Below, piece by piece: positions 40,363-50,724 of a DNA stretch of 64,000 nucleotides. The stretch's first letter is position 1. Each line of letters begins with the position of its first letter. A program made the translations under genes and the position numbers. The notes beneath the pieces are model-generated. The model made no database searches. It was given only the letters and a program-made list of their open reading frames with translations, and was not told the origin of the DNA. The stretch is taken from contig NC_011694.1 in assembly GCF_000150955.2 (NCBI RefSeq), positions 79,814-143,813 on the forward strand. The letters are read 5' to 3'. This DNA comes from Phaeodactylum tricornutum CCAP 1055/1 (taxonomy: Eukaryota > Bacillariophyta > Bacillariophyceae > Surirellales > Neidiaceae).

Positions 40363-40686
40363 ATGCCAACGGAGCCGTTCCAACTCGGATCTCACATTTA
40401 TGGCTGCGGCTTTGACGTTGAAGATGAATACCGACCAAGATTCAAAAAAGTTAATATACAGCGAAAATTTGTTTACTTAGGAATTATCGGTGTTAATTAT
40501 ATGGATGGCCCAAAACGCTTGCGGGATGAGTTTTCGATTTTTGGCTGGCGTGCACCAAGCGCTACTCAGATCCTTGCAGGACTGTTCAAAGTAGCCAATC
40601 ACAGCTACGCAAAGCTGGAGTCGAATCCCGTACGTGGGTTTTGCGCTTTGCGCTGGTGGGACGGGTTTCGGTTTGGTGCGACGTGA
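40363..40686 (+). CDS. Doubtful small ORF, 107 residues
   Basis: From ATG at 40363 the frame gives MPTEPFQLGSHIYGCGFDVE and ends WWDGFRFGAT. It has no family match that I know and no clear signal or membrane segment. The composition is not obviously random, hence the mention. The rest of the gap 40687-41151 shows nothing but a short CAGT tetranucleotide run near 40770. Confidence 0.2.
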   Translation: MPTEPFQLGSHIYGCGFDVEDEYRPRFKKVNIQRKFVYLGIIGVNYMDGPKRLRDEFSIFGWRAPSATQILAGLFKVANHSYAKLESNPVRGFCALRWWDGFRFGAT

Positions 40687-41151
40687 CTGGATGGGTGGGT
40701 GGGATGCAGGAATGCGTTAGATCGGAAATTCCGTGGGACTAGACGGAGCTGCACGAACTCGCGGTTTGGCACAGTCAGTCAGTCAGTGGTTGTCCGTGCT
40801 ACTTCCAGTACGGTTCCGAATTAGGTTTGCCTCGTCCCGTGTCTGACGTCGTTCTGCCTGTCGCAGAATCCCTAAAGCCTCGAACCCTGGCCATCCCAGC
40901 GGTACCGGCGGGTAGTACCTCCGACGAGTCACAGCAACTCTCGAATGATACTGTTACTGTTGGAAATGTGATTCCATCCCTACAGGTCTTCGATAGATTC
41001 GCAATGCCTGCATGCATTGGATTCGTCGGCACACGGATTACTCGAACCGAAAGGCCATCGGGATCATAATCAAGCTGAAAAAGTGAAAGTCCAGCGGTCT
41101 CATCATTCCTAACTATAGGCTGCACAAGACAGGACAGAACACGACACGATC

Positions 41152-42892
41152 ATGACCGTACGACTTGTCTATCTCCTCCTCGCTTTGTTTCAGCACGGCA
41201 TCGAAACGAACGCGTGGTCGGAAACTCCAGGGATACGAAGACAACACAGAATCTCTCCCAGATTCTCGTCGTTGTCGTTGTCGTCACTCAACAATCCCAG
41301 TCGTTGGCGTTCGTTCACCACAATGGAAAGACACTTTGTACAAAACAGACCCCGCAAACGACAACGGAATCCCTTTCCTCTCGGGACGACTATGGCGCAC
41401 ACGATCCCGGAGTCTGCGGCAACAACAACAACAACAACCCATCAGCATCAGCAATGTAACAAGTACTACCGAAGCCTCGCAACTTGTTTTGTCTTCCTTG
41501 ACGCGACAAACCACAACGATTGCCATTCCGGCATTGATTGGTATGCTCGCCGACCCGGTACTCAGTTTGATCGACACGGCCTACGTGGGTCGGCTGGGCA
41601 GTGTCCCTCTTGCCGCCTTGGGTGCCTGTACCAGTATTTTTCACCTCGCTTTCAACGCCTTTCGTGCCACTACCGCCGCTACCACTAGTCTCGTCAGCAG
41701 TCGTCTGCAACAAGATGAACAAAAGGCCAGGGAAGTGACGCAAACGTCCCTCTTACTCGGAGTTACCATGGGCCTCGCGGTAGCCGTTACGCTCTGGGCT
41801 GCCGGTCGGCCAATATTGGCCAGTATGGGGGTCCCGTCCGACAGCGTCCTCTTTCCTGACGCTTGCGCCTATTTGTACGCACGCTGCGGCGCCGCTCCGG
41901 TGGTACTCTGGATTGGTGTCGCCGAAGGCGCCTTTCGAGGCTACGGCGACACCATAGTGCCACTCGTCGCCAGTCTCACCGCCGCCGCTATCAATCTCGT
42001 GCTTGATCCAATACTGATGTTTACCTTGGGATGGGGCGTGCGTGGAGCTGCTGCTGCCACCGCCTTGGCGCAATTCGGAGCCGCAATCGTGTACGCGGTA
42101 CAGCTCAAGCGACGCAACATGTTGCCCGCGCTCCGCCGACGATCGCAATCTTCTGTCTCTTCCGCCGCCACCGTCACCACAAATCAAAAAACAGCCGCCG
42201 CCCCTGCATTGCCATCCACCTCCGCATCTTCCACCGCCACAACCACAAGCCGCTGGGATGTAATTCGCACAATTCTCGGCGCTAATGTAGCCATGATGAC
42301 CAAACAAGGTTCGCTGCTGTTGGCATGGGCGTACGCAACAGCCAAGGCGACGCGTATGGGCGCTGCGCATGTGGCCGCCCACCAAGTGGGTCTTTCCGTA
42401 TGGCTCGTTTTTGCCTTGATTCTGGACGGTGCTGCCGTGGCGGCCCAAGTCCTGGCTTCCCGGGCTTACGCGAACCGTGACCGGGCGGCTGTCCGCACGT
42501 TGCTATGGTATTTTACCAAAGTTGCGTTACTCCAGGGCGTCGTTTCCTTGCTGCTAGTGGACGGCTTGGACTGGATTCTCCCGGGCCTTTTCACGCCCGA
42601 CCGCACAGTCCAGGCCCACTTGCACCGTCTCGTACCGTACTTGGCGGCACAACAAGTGTTGGTGAGTTTGACGCTGGTCTGGGAGAGCCTGGCCGTGGGG
42701 GCTCAGGAATTTCGCAGCCTTGCAGTGGGTACGACGCTCGCTACTGTAGCAAGCGTATATCAGCTGCGTCAACAAACTACGGTGGAAGGCATCTGGAAGG
42801 TTGGCATTGTGACATTGTTTGCCGGGCGACTATTGACTGCAGCAGTGGCCAATATTCGGGCGTACCGGAAACTGCCACGCCAGACAGCGTGA
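41152..42892 (+). CDS. MATE-family multidrug/metabolite efflux transporter
   Basis: The frame ending at 42892 encodes about 12 hydrophobic helices in two similar halves. The first half starts IAIPALIGMLADPVLSLIDT with AYVGRLGSVPLAALG; the second starts near RWDVIRTILGANVAMMTKQG with AAHVAAHQVGLSVW. These are MATE signatures, closest to the DinF/EDS5-like branch with plastid or other organelle members. MATE proteins export organic cations, acids or phenolics in exchange for H+ or Na+. The start is unresolved. The conserved frame has no ATG before GMLADPV, while an ATG at 41152 in another frame opens a good signal peptide (MTVRLVYLLLALFQHGIETNA). A small intron or a sequence error between about 41220 and 41480 would join them. 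The final end and family are certain; the 5' end is not. Confidence 0.82.
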
Positions 42893-42989
42893 TTTTACGG
42901 CACCCCAAACGCCAATGGTGGCATAAAAGAGCGCAAGCTTGAAGAGACCACCAAGGAGCGATTGGGGAGTGACGGCACGTGCGCCACCC

Positions 42990-43390
42990 CACAAAGGATG
43001 GGTGCATTCTTTGGCAAAACCAATAGCTAGAATAGCAGCCTGCTTTTGATCTGCCCACGCAAGAGCTATATAGAAGAACAGGTCTGGGTAATCCACTAGC
43101 AACAAGGAAATGACGTCCCTGGAGTAAGACTAACACAACTAGCAAATAATTTTTTGCATGGTATTTGGTTTTTTGTGTTTCAAAACCCCTTTTGTTAAAG
43201 CTTTGTGCAGTTCATATTGCAGCGACCAGGCCACGTTCACTGAAGCAATGATGGTACCTTGTAGCCTGCAGTCCGCTCACGGAAGTTCCTTTCCTTGTGT
43301 TGCTGGTCCAACCTTGATCCTTGTTTGGTCGTGAAAAAAGCCAGCGAGGGCGGCGACCGGGAGTGTGTAACGCAGAGTGGGGAATGGGTC
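42990..43390 (+). repeat. Diverged copy of pieces of the mosaic repeat
   Basis: Bases 43033-43130 resemble 15896-16010 (GCAAGAGCTATATAGAAGAACAGGTCTGGGTAAT against GCAAGAGCTGTGTAGAAAAACAGG). Bases 43155-43260 resemble 16011-16110 (GCATGGTATTTGGTTTTTTG, AAAGCTTTGTGCAGTTC, GTTCACTG). Bases 43320-43380 resemble 16905-16970 (CTTGTTTGGTCGTGAA, GTGTGTAACGCAG). The order is that of the array unit but about 800 bp between the blocks is missing. This older relative shows the repeat family is dispersed and not new. The rest of 42893-43524 has no gene. Confidence 0.75.
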
Positions 43391-43524
43391 GGATCACTGG
43401 CAAGGTGAACTATCTACCTACCTACCTATTTCGCGGGGCTCGTATCCGTTCTCCCATGATCCACGTTTGGGGGCGGGGCGGGCGGTGAAAAGAATTGTCG
43501 GAAACCATCCACCACCGGTACGTA

Positions 43525-43935
43525 TCAAGGCCAGGGTCCGGGGCCGCGTCGTGTCCGAGGATCCTTCGGTGTGTCTGAACGCTCCGTCGAGGCATCGGGG
43601 TTTGTGTCTTGGGCAATGCGCTGCCAGGCGGCTTGCGTCGCGTCACGAAACTTGTTCTGCACTTGCTGTACACAGTCTCTCCCGGTCACGAGGAGTCTCG
43701 CAATAACGAGAGGATCCGTCTCGTTGCGGGCTTGTTGAAATTCCTGGCGGGCGGCGTCCCGGAGTCGGGCGTTCCAGGGTTGCCCGGTGTCGGGATCGGC
43801 CCAGTGAAAATGCCGCGCCGTCCGCAAACACTCGCGGTACAAACTCAAGACTTCCGCCCGATTCCGTGACGACGTCAAATGACGACCCGACGTAGTAGCC
43901 GTCACCGAAGGCGGTAGCCATAAACGGGGAGGCAT
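43525..43935 (-). CDS. LYR-motif (LYRM) protein, probably mitochondrial
   Basis: A 136-residue protein. The LYR motif lies in VLSLYRECLRTARHFHW (near residue 31), followed by a conserved Phe region, ARLRDAARQEFQQARNETDP, and LVIARLLVTGRDCVQQV, the three-helix layout of the Complex1_LYR fold. LYR proteins bind the mitochondrial acyl carrier protein and assist Fe-S cluster supply or assembly of respiratory complexes. The first residues (MPPRLWLPPSVTATTSGRH) lack acids, which suits mitochondrial import. The C-terminal 30 residues are charged and probably loose. Which LYRM subtype it is cannot be told. The size is normal for the family. Confidence 0.82.
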   Translation of the reverse strand: MPPRLWLPPSVTATTSGRHLTSSRNRAEVLSLYRECLRTARHFHWADPDTGQPWNARLRDAARQEFQQARNETDPLVIARLLVTGRDCVQQVQNKFRDATQAAWQRIAQDTNPDASTERSDTPKDPRTRRGPGPWP

Positions 43936-44743
43936 TGAGGACGAGCAATACGGAATAGAATGGTACTACGATTGACTACGAGTGTGCGCGTAGCGACCGT
44001 GAGAGAGTGTACGGGTTGTGAATTGTTGGTATATAGTATTCGTTGGAGCGGACAAGTTCTCTGTCACTCTCACAGTCAAGAGTCCATACGAGTGAGTGTG
44101 TGCGTACGAAACGTCCCATCGTCGTTCGGGGAGAACTTCTGTGGGACGTGGGGGACGGGACAGACGATGCAATTCCGGCCGAGTGCGGCGCGATCCAAGA
44201 TTTCCTGTGCTGACGTCAGCACGGGACGACGATTCGGAAATACGGTTCCGTGAAGCCACAATCAATCCTCATCGCTTTCCACTAGATTTTGCTAGGGCTG
44301 TCATGTCGGTACCTGTGGTTTTGGAATCTTGGTTCGCACGAGGAAAGGGGAGAGACGTGGAAGGACTGTCGAGAACGATTCCGCAACGCCGGGGATTCGG
44401 GTGCGCAGTGGGGACGCTGCCAGAATTGTTGTGGTCTTCCCGGTCACTGCCACTCGGGGGAAGATGGATACGCAGGCCTGCCTGCCCCGTCCGGAACTGG
44501 AACACCATCGTCCAGCCAACCAAACCGAGACAAAGAGTTCACGCCACACAGTACAATACACAACACAACACAATACAAGTCAGTACAATAGACTACCAAA
44601 ACACTACTGTTGTGTCCTCACTATCCCCTCCTCGTCCTCCCTCCTGTAGAACGCGCATCGTCATTCGCATCTCCGTGTATAGTTAGACCAACGATCACGC
44701 TAACGTCAACCCTCCAACATACACCCCAACACACACACGGCAC
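43936..44743. other. Divergent intergenic region, no gene seen
   Basis: About 810 bp that should hold the promoters of the LYR gene and the carrier gene. Frames here (for example 44096-44686) are open on several strands, lack family features and end in low-complexity CA/ACA-rich DNA (44540-44590). Confidence 0.55.
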
Positions 44744-46024
44744 ATGAGTTCTTCCTCCGCACCATCAACGACAACGGCCACTGCTACGTCCTCTGCCACT
44801 GCCGATATGGACGAAGATTGGGAAGAATGGGACGGACGTCATCCCTTTTGGATTCACTGTTTGGCGGGGAGTGTTGCCGGAGTCGTGGAACACACCGCCG
44901 TGTATCCGCTCGATACGGTCCGTACGCACATTCAAGTGTGTGCCAGTTGTGCCGTCCGACGAAACCAACCAAACACTGCGACGGTCTCGTCGCTGTTCCA
45001 GTCGACGACACGGAATCGGTCAGGATTGGCGGCCAAAGGGGCCGCCAACGCACTCCGATCAACCGCAACAACAACATCCACACCACCACCACTGCAACCC
45101 GCTCTGCCAACCGGCATGTGGCAAACCATTCGTTACCTGGTCAATCAACCCACTGTCGCGACGGCCGCATGGAACAGTACTACCACCACCGCCGCCACTA
45201 CCACGGCAACCGCATCCTCCACCGAGTTCGCCAACACCAACGCGCCTTTGGCCCTGTTCCGACTCTGGCGGGGCGTGCAGACGATACTCGTGGGATGCGT
45301 GCCAGCCCACGCCCTCTACTTTTCCAGTTACGAATTCGTCAAGGCCGCCACCAGGGATGCCGACGGACAGGTCACCACCTGGGGCAGCAGTCTCGCGGGA
45401 GCCGCCGCCACAACCTCGCACGATCTCATCATGACACCGCTCGACACGCTCAAACAACGACTCCAACTAGGACACTACGAACGAGGCATGATGCAGGGAC
45501 TCACACACATACTGGCCACCGAAGGACCCGCCGCACTCGTTCGATCATTCCCGATTACACTCGCCACCAACATTCCCTACGGAATGGTCATGGTTGGTAC
45601 GCACGAGTACGCCAAGGAACACTTGTTCGCCGAATTGCCCTCTTCCTGGCAGACCATTCTGGCCAGTTCCAGTATTGCCGGATTCGCTGCCGCCGCCATT
45701 ACCACACCTCTCGATCGCATTAAAACGGCGCTGCAAACCCAAACACTCGCCCCGGCCTGTCTCTATTTGCAACAACCGCCACCGGCCGGGTCCACGCCGG
45801 GACCCACCACGTGCCCTGCCGCCGTCCGCCCCGTCTACACCACTTGGCGTGATGCCGCTGGATACATTCTTCGTCACGAAGGACCGGCCGGATTCTTTCG
45901 AGGCGTCGCACCACGCATACTGTCCCACGTACCCGCCGTGGCCATTTCCTGGACCACGTACGAAACCGCCAAGGCCTATCTGCTACGACACTACCACAAC
46001 CAGCATCACCACGCAACGGTGTAA
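44744..46024 (+). CDS. Mitochondrial carrier, mitoferrin-like (SLC25)
   Basis: A 426-residue protein with three carrier repeats. The signatures are YPLDTVRTHIQV (near 64), TPLDTLKQRLQLG (near 230) and TPLDRIKTALQTQ (near 322). Motifs beyond the basic fold resemble mitoferrins (MRS3/4, SLC25A28/37): LAGSVAGVVEHTAVYPLD, PAHALYFSSYEFVK, RSFPITLATNIPYGMVM and GVAPRILSHVPAVAISWTTY. Mitoferrins bring ferrous iron across the inner membrane for Fe-S and heme synthesis. It is longer than the usual 300-340 residues owing to Ser/Thr/Ala-rich inserts after helix 1 (about 70-165) and in the third repeat. An S-adenosylmethionine carrier is the main alternative. The LYR gene next door is divergent. Confidence 0.82.
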   Translation: MSSSSAPSTTTATATSSATADMDEDWEEWDGRHPFWIHCLAGSVAGVVEHTAVYPLDTVRTHIQVCASCAVRRNQPNTATVSSLFQSTTRNRSGLAAKGAANALRSTATTTSTPPPLQPALPTGMWQTIRYLVNQPTVATAAWNSTTTTAATTTATASSTEFANTNAPLALFRLWRGVQTILVGCVPAHALYFSSYEFVKAATRDADGQVTTWGSSLAGAAATTSHDLIMTPLDTLKQRLQLGHYERGMMQGLTHILATEGPAALVRSFPITLATNIPYGMVMVGTHEYAKEHLFAELPSSWQTILASSSIAGFAAAAITTPLDRIKTALQTQTLAPACLYLQQPPPAGSTPGPTTCPAAVRPVYTTWRDAAGYILRHEGPAGFFRGVAPRILSHVPAVAISWTTYETAKAYLLRHYHNQHHHATV

Positions 46025-46887
46025 GGGACCTGTCCGTCCGTACCAAACGTAAAACGGTAATGTCTGGTAAACTACCGTCCGGGATGTTGGTACCGTCAGC
46101 TAGACGGCGGACGTACACACACAAGTACATACACACGCACGCACATACCTGGTAGTGAGACCAAGAGGAGTAAATGATTTCGAAAGGTCCCGATAGTCTT
46201 GGTTGTACGCGTCATTCGTGGCATGACAAAGGCGATAATGAATCAACGTGTAGCTTGAGAATCCGTCTTTCTTTTGGCAGAAGATAAGCTAGGGATACCG
46301 GTAAACTCTCTTTGACGCCCCGGAGTTTACGGTACACTTTGAATGGACTTGTCGGCCACTTTGTATTTATTCGTCTAGAGATATCAGAAACACGGAAATC
46401 AATAGCGAGCAATTTTTACTTGGGTTTTCCGCTTGTGTCGACCTTCCTTAGAATTATGGTGGGCACTTGGAGTTTTGACAGCTAATGCGTTTCCTGTTAG
46501 CGGGCTTTTTCGATTACACCGACTCGATCCTCGAACGTTCGCCACAGAATTTGTAGTAACAAACAATGGATTCCGCCCGTTTTCTGCCCTTGTTCGGGTC
46601 CGATGCCGACACGAACGCGAACCTATGTCTCTTCAGCTTTTTGATATATACTGAAAACACTTTGACGTATACACATAACACAGCATGAGCGCTCAGGTGG
46701 TTATCATGTATCACCAGTGCGAACCCTCTCGAGACTCACCGTTCGTGTAGTATCTTTCCCTCGGCCTTGGTTTTGCTACCAGGTGGATGATGTTCGACAG
46801 ACAGCGCCTCTTCCATCTCGGCGATCTCGGACATAGACTTACACTCACTATCAACTGCTTCCAATCGACGACAACGACGAGACAATC
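46025..46887. other. Intergenic region, no gene seen
   Basis: About 860 bp between two genes on the same strand. It has CA-rich low-complexity DNA at 46115-46150 and otherwise only short frames; the last part should be the promoter of the carboxylase gene. Confidence 0.55.
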
Positions 46888-49179
46888 ATGTGGCAGGCGG
46901 TACGCTCCGTTTCCTCGCAACGTGCGCTGACGACAGCTTTACGGTCGACTCGTCGTGGTGTCGAGTCTGCATCCGCTGCCTTTTCCACGACGACTCGTTT
47001 GTTGAACCTACACGAGCAGTCTACGGCGGGAGTTTTACCAAAGAAACCGTTCGATAAGATCCTCATTGCCAATCGCGGTGAGATCGTCGAGCGAGTCATC
47101 AAGACGTGTCACGAACTAGAAATAGAAACTGTCGCTGTCTACTCGACCGCCGACGCCAAGGCTCCCTTCGTCAGCAAGGCCACACAATCCATCTGTATAG
47201 GCCCAGCTGCCGCCAACAAGAGTTACCTCCAACCCGACAATATCCTCCAAGCCATGTCCATCTCGGGCGCACAGGCCTTACACCCCGGCTACGGATTCTT
47301 GTCCGAAAACGCCCAGTTTGCCCAAGCGGTACTGGACGCCGGGCACGTGTGGCTCGGACCGTCCCCCTCCTGCGTGCACCAAATGGGCGACAAGCTGGAA
47401 AGCAAGGCCGTGGCCGTACAGGCCGGTGTCGCTACCGTGCCGGGCCACGATGGTGTCGTCGAGACACTGTCACAAGCCCTGCAACTGTGTAACGAAACGA
47501 TTGGATACCCCGTACTTCTCAAAGCTCTGGCGGGAGGTGGCGGCAAGGGTATGCGCGTCTGTTACAATGATCAAGACGTCAAGGACGCATGGACCGTTTC
47601 CAAAGCCGAGGCTCTCAGCTTTTTCAACAATGACCAACTCTTGCTGGAAAAGTTCATTGAACGTCCACATCACATTGAATTTCAAGTGCTTTGCGGTCGC
47701 AAGGAAAATGGCGACCTGGATGTTGTAGTCTTTCCCGAACGGGAATGCAGTATTCAACGACGCAACCAAAAAGTGATCGAAGAATCGCCGTCCTGTTTGT
47801 TGACGCCTGAAACTCGCCAAACTATGGCGGAACAAGTCGTCCGTCTCTGCCAAGCCACTCAGTACCAGTCTGCTGGTACGGTCGAATTCCTCGTCGACGA
47901 GGAACAGAATTTTTTCTTTCTAGAAATGAATTCGAGACTCCAAGTCGAGCATCCCGTTACCGAAGCTATCACCGGTGTCGATCTCGTCAAAGGAATGCTC
48001 TACGTCGGCGCTGGCTGGCCGCTTCCCGACGAATTTCAGCGCGATGGCATCATCATGCCACACAAAGGACACGCAGTCGAGGCTCGTATCTACGCCGAGG
48101 ATCCGCTCCGTGGATTCCTGCCTTCCACCGGACCACTTTCTCCTTACGTCGAACCATCTTCGGCTCAAAATACGCCAGAATCATACGTGCGAGTCGAATC
48201 CGGGGTGGCTACGGGACATCTTGTCAGTCCCTATTACGATCCCATGCTCAGCAAGGTAATCTACTACGACCAAACGCGCGCCGGGGCCATTGCCGGTCTC
48301 TCGCAAGCCCTCGACGAATATGTCATTGAAAGTGTCCAGCACAACGCCCGTCTAGTCCAATCGGTCTTACGCGAGCCAGAGTTTCTAAAGGGCAATACCC
48401 CGACTTCTTTCCTGCCGACGCATTACCCAGACGGTTTTAAAGGAGTAAAACTCGGCACATCCGATTTGCAAGAACTCGCGGCCGCGGCGGCTGTTATTTC
48501 CGACGTTCGTCGAACGCATTTCGACCGACCCAGTTTGGGGGGACAACCAAATAACTCGGAAGTTGTCGTGGTGAGGCTCGATGGTCTCTTTGGATCTGCC
48601 TATAAGGTGGACTGGAGCGCTGTGGATCACACTGTGACGGTCCAGTGCTTGACCGACAAAATGTTGCCGCTACGCGTTATTCAACTGAGTGGCTTCCAAG
48701 TCTTTAAGGAGCAATATCTGTGTGACATGACCATCGATGGAGTCTCCCGCAGTGTCCAAGTGCTGGGTGAATCCAACGAAGGTGAACTCAAGTTGCAAAT
48801 GTACGGCGCCGATGTAATTGTAACGATCCAATCAGAACGGGAATATGAACTTAGTGCCCACATGCATGAGCCACTGAAGATTGATACAAGTTCTTTGATT
48901 CTTAGTCCCATGCCAGGGACATTAATTTCATACGCTGTCGACGAAGGCGACTACGTGGAAGAAGGCCAGGAGCTATGTGTCGTAGAAGCTATGAAGATGC
49001 AAAATCTGATCCGCGCGCCACGAGCAGGGACCATCGGGAAGTGCAAGGTAACTGTGGGCAATTCCTTGCAGGCCGACCAGCTGATTATGGAATACGCCAA
49101 GGACGACATACACGAAGCAGCAGCGCAGGCCCTGCTGGCGCAAAAGACAAACGTCGTGGCAGGCCAAGATCATTTGTAG
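46888..49179 (+). CDS. PCCA: Propionyl-CoA carboxylase alpha subunit, mitochondrial
   Basis: A 763-residue protein. An N-terminal presequence rich in Ser, Arg and Thr (MWQAVRSVSSQRALTTALRS) precedes the biotin carboxylase domain from about residue 53 (FDKILIANRGEIVERVIKTC). ATP-grasp motifs are KALAGGGGKGMR, ERECSIQRRNQKVIEE and FFLEMNSRLQVEHPVTE. The PCCA-type linker includes HNARLVQSVLREPEFLKG and PTHYPDGFKG. The biotin domain has EAMKMQN with the biotinyl lysine at 703. With the beta subunit it carboxylates propionyl-CoA to methylmalonyl-CoA, in odd-chain lipid and Val/Ile/Met breakdown. The middle region favours PCCA over methylcrotonyl-CoA carboxylase. The C-terminus runs about 25 residues beyond the usual end. 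The start is the first ATG. Confidence 0.92.
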   Translation: MWQAVRSVSSQRALTTALRSTRRGVESASAAFSTTTRLLNLHEQSTAGVLPKKPFDKILIANRGEIVERVIKTCHELEIETVAVYSTADAKAPFVSKATQSICIGPAAANKSYLQPDNILQAMSISGAQALHPGYGFLSENAQFAQAVLDAGHVWLGPSPSCVHQMGDKLESKAVAVQAGVATVPGHDGVVETLSQALQLCNETIGYPVLLKALAGGGGKGMRVCYNDQDVKDAWTVSKAEALSFFNNDQLLLEKFIERPHHIEFQVLCGRKENGDLDVVVFPERECSIQRRNQKVIEESPSCLLTPETRQTMAEQVVRLCQATQYQSAGTVEFLVDEEQNFFFLEMNSRLQVEHPVTEAITGVDLVKGMLYVGAGWPLPDEFQRDGIIMPHKGHAVEARIYAEDPLRGFLPSTGPLSPYVEPSSAQNTPESYVRVESGVATGHLVSPYYDPMLSKVIYYDQTRAGAIAGLSQALDEYVIESVQHNARLVQSVLREPEFLKGNTPTSFLPTHYPDGFKGVKLGTSDLQELAAAAAVISDVRRTHFDRPSLGGQPNNSEVVVVRLDGLFGSAYKVDWSAVDHTVTVQCLTDKMLPLRVIQLSGFQVFKEQYLCDMTIDGVSRSVQVLGESNEGELKLQMYGADVIVTIQSEREYELSAHMHEPLKIDTSSLILSPMPGTLISYAVDEGDYVEEGQELCVVEAMKMQNLIRAPRAGTIGKCKVTVGNSLQADQLIMEYAKDDIHEAAAQALLAQKTNVVAGQDHL

Positions 49180-49416
49180 ACGCAAAAACATATGAATACA
49201 TATACGTAAACCTAAACATGTTTGAAAGGACTACTACTACAAAGCGTCCAACCCTGCCTCAAATACCACAAAAGTGGACTCCAAAGGCGCCTTGGGCAAA
49301 ACGTTGCGATAAAACAAACCAATACAGTGGCGAATAATAACGTAACTGTAGACTAATATGTTAATACCTTCGTTTCCAAGCTCCATTAAAAAAAGGCAAA
49401 GTGAAACTAAAATCAG

Positions 49417-50724
49417 CTAAGATTTAGTTGCCTCCAACACATTCAAACAGTCCTCGTAGACAACATCGTATCTTTGCGACCACAGTTTGCATTCTTCGTA
49501 ATAGAGTAAATATATCAGAGTGCGCGTTTCTGGAAGCATGGATCTTCCTCCAGTGATTTCGTACGCGTTACTCTTGGCTGTTCCACATTTTTTCACAAAC
49601 CCTTTCTGGTCGTTGCAGTTGGATATCTCGCCGAACGTCTGCGAGTCAAAACCTTTACGATCTAGGCCCGTAAAAGCAGCCAGCTGGTCGAGGACTCCTC
49701 CCGGCCGCGCGACAACCCCTGGTAGAAGATCTTCGTTGCGAATGTAGAGAATATTTTCCCGTCCCGCCATTGCTTCGAACTGCCAAACGTAATCCATAGC
49801 ATGCTTCCCCCTTGATCCCAACATTTTTTCAAAAAAAAGCATCTCATGACTGGAGGCTACAAGATCGTGGAACATTTCGGGCGACCGATAGTGTTGCTCT
49901 GGTGCAGCCCAATCTGGGCGGGGAACAACGGTATCTATATCCGGGAGAGCCCAGAAATTGTAAACGGCCCACAACCAATCCGCAGGGTCTCTCAATGCAA
50001 TGATAAACTTTTTATTCGATGGTTGATTGAAGTAGTCGTAAACGACCGAGACGATACGCTGGCTTAAGCATCCGTTTACAGTTTTTTTTTGAGAAGATGT
50101 TCTAAGGTTTCGGTGCTTCTGTAAGGCTGTATGCAAGGCTTCCTGGAGTTCGATTTGCATGGTGGTCGGTCGTGATCCTGGAACGAAGTCTTCCCAGTTG
50201 TTATTCCGGGACAAGGATGATTCATTCCCCGCAAAACAGAATTCCTTGTCGCGCTTGTTGAAGGCTTCTGCCTCACTGTGTGAAACGAGAATATTGTACA
50301 GCTGAGTGGTTCCGGCCTTTGGAAAGCCCACGACGCTGATGTCAGGAAAGGTGGTGTTACCCCATTCTGGCTTAGGTCGCAACTTTGGATCCAGCGGATT
50401 AAGAACTGGATGTGGTTTGTGGTATAACTGTAAATCCATGTTTTTGTATGGAGCCACGCTGGCCCGTTCTAGGGTGGCAGCACGATGTTTTCGCAATACA
50501 CTGGCATCAAACGCTCGTTTCAAACGTGCATCAAGATCCTTTGCTGCATCTGTCGTGGTGACAGCCTTGCTGAAGCGATGCTTTTCGGTGACTTGCCAAT
50601 CCGGAGGGAACACCTGCGGACAAGGAACGTTGTTATAGTAGCCAAAGAATGCCGAAGAACACGAGAGCGCCAATATGACGGCCCAAGCCACTCGTAAGCT
50701 TAAAGCATTACTTTTTTGACCCAT
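49417..50724 (-). CDS. Sulfotransferase, type II membrane protein, paralogue 1
   Basis: The first ATG in frame is at 50724 (MGQKSNALSLRVAWAVILAL), giving 435 residues with a signal anchor at about 10-30. The PAPS 5'-phosphosulfate loop is FPDISVVGFPKAGTTQLYN (about 125-143) and the 3'-phosphate motif is FIIALRDPADWLWAVYNFW. Family knowledge places it with carbohydrate/heparan-type sulfotransferases acting in the Golgi lumen. The last 120 residues are almost the same as in the next gene (51648-52979), while the first 130 differ widely. It may add sulfate to diatom polysaccharides; the acceptor is unknown. The gene is convergent with PCCA, about 240 bp apart. Confidence 0.88.
   Translation of the reverse strand: MGQKSNALSLRVAWAVILALSCSSAFFGYYNNVPCPQVFPPDWQVTEKHRFSKAVTTTDAAKDLDARLKRAFDASVLRKHRAATLERASVAPYKNMDLQLYHKPHPVLNPLDPKLRPKPEWGNTTFPDISVVGFPKAGTTQLYNILVSHSEAEAFNKRDKEFCFAGNESSLSRNNNWEDFVPGSRPTTMQIELQEALHTALQKHRNLRTSSQKKTVNGCLSQRIVSVVYDYFNQPSNKKFIIALRDPADWLWAVYNFWALPDIDTVVPRPDWAAPEQHYRSPEMFHDLVASSHEMLFFEKMLGSRGKHAMDYVWQFEAMAGRENILYIRNEDLLPGVVARPGGVLDQLAAFTGLDRKGFDSQTFGEISNCNDQKGFVKKCGTAKSNAYEITGGRSMLPETRTLIYLLYYEECKLWSQRYDVVYEDCLNVLEATKS

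Noticed and set aside
44096-44686. 196-codon frame upstream of the mitoferrin-like gene
   Set aside because: It lies in the divergent promoter region, runs into low-complexity ACA-rich DNA and shows no domain.
44744-46024. S-adenosylmethionine carrier instead of mitoferrin-like
   Set aside because: Not excluded, but the EHTAVYPLD, RSFPITLATNIPYG and VPAVAISWTTY segments fit mitoferrins better from memory.
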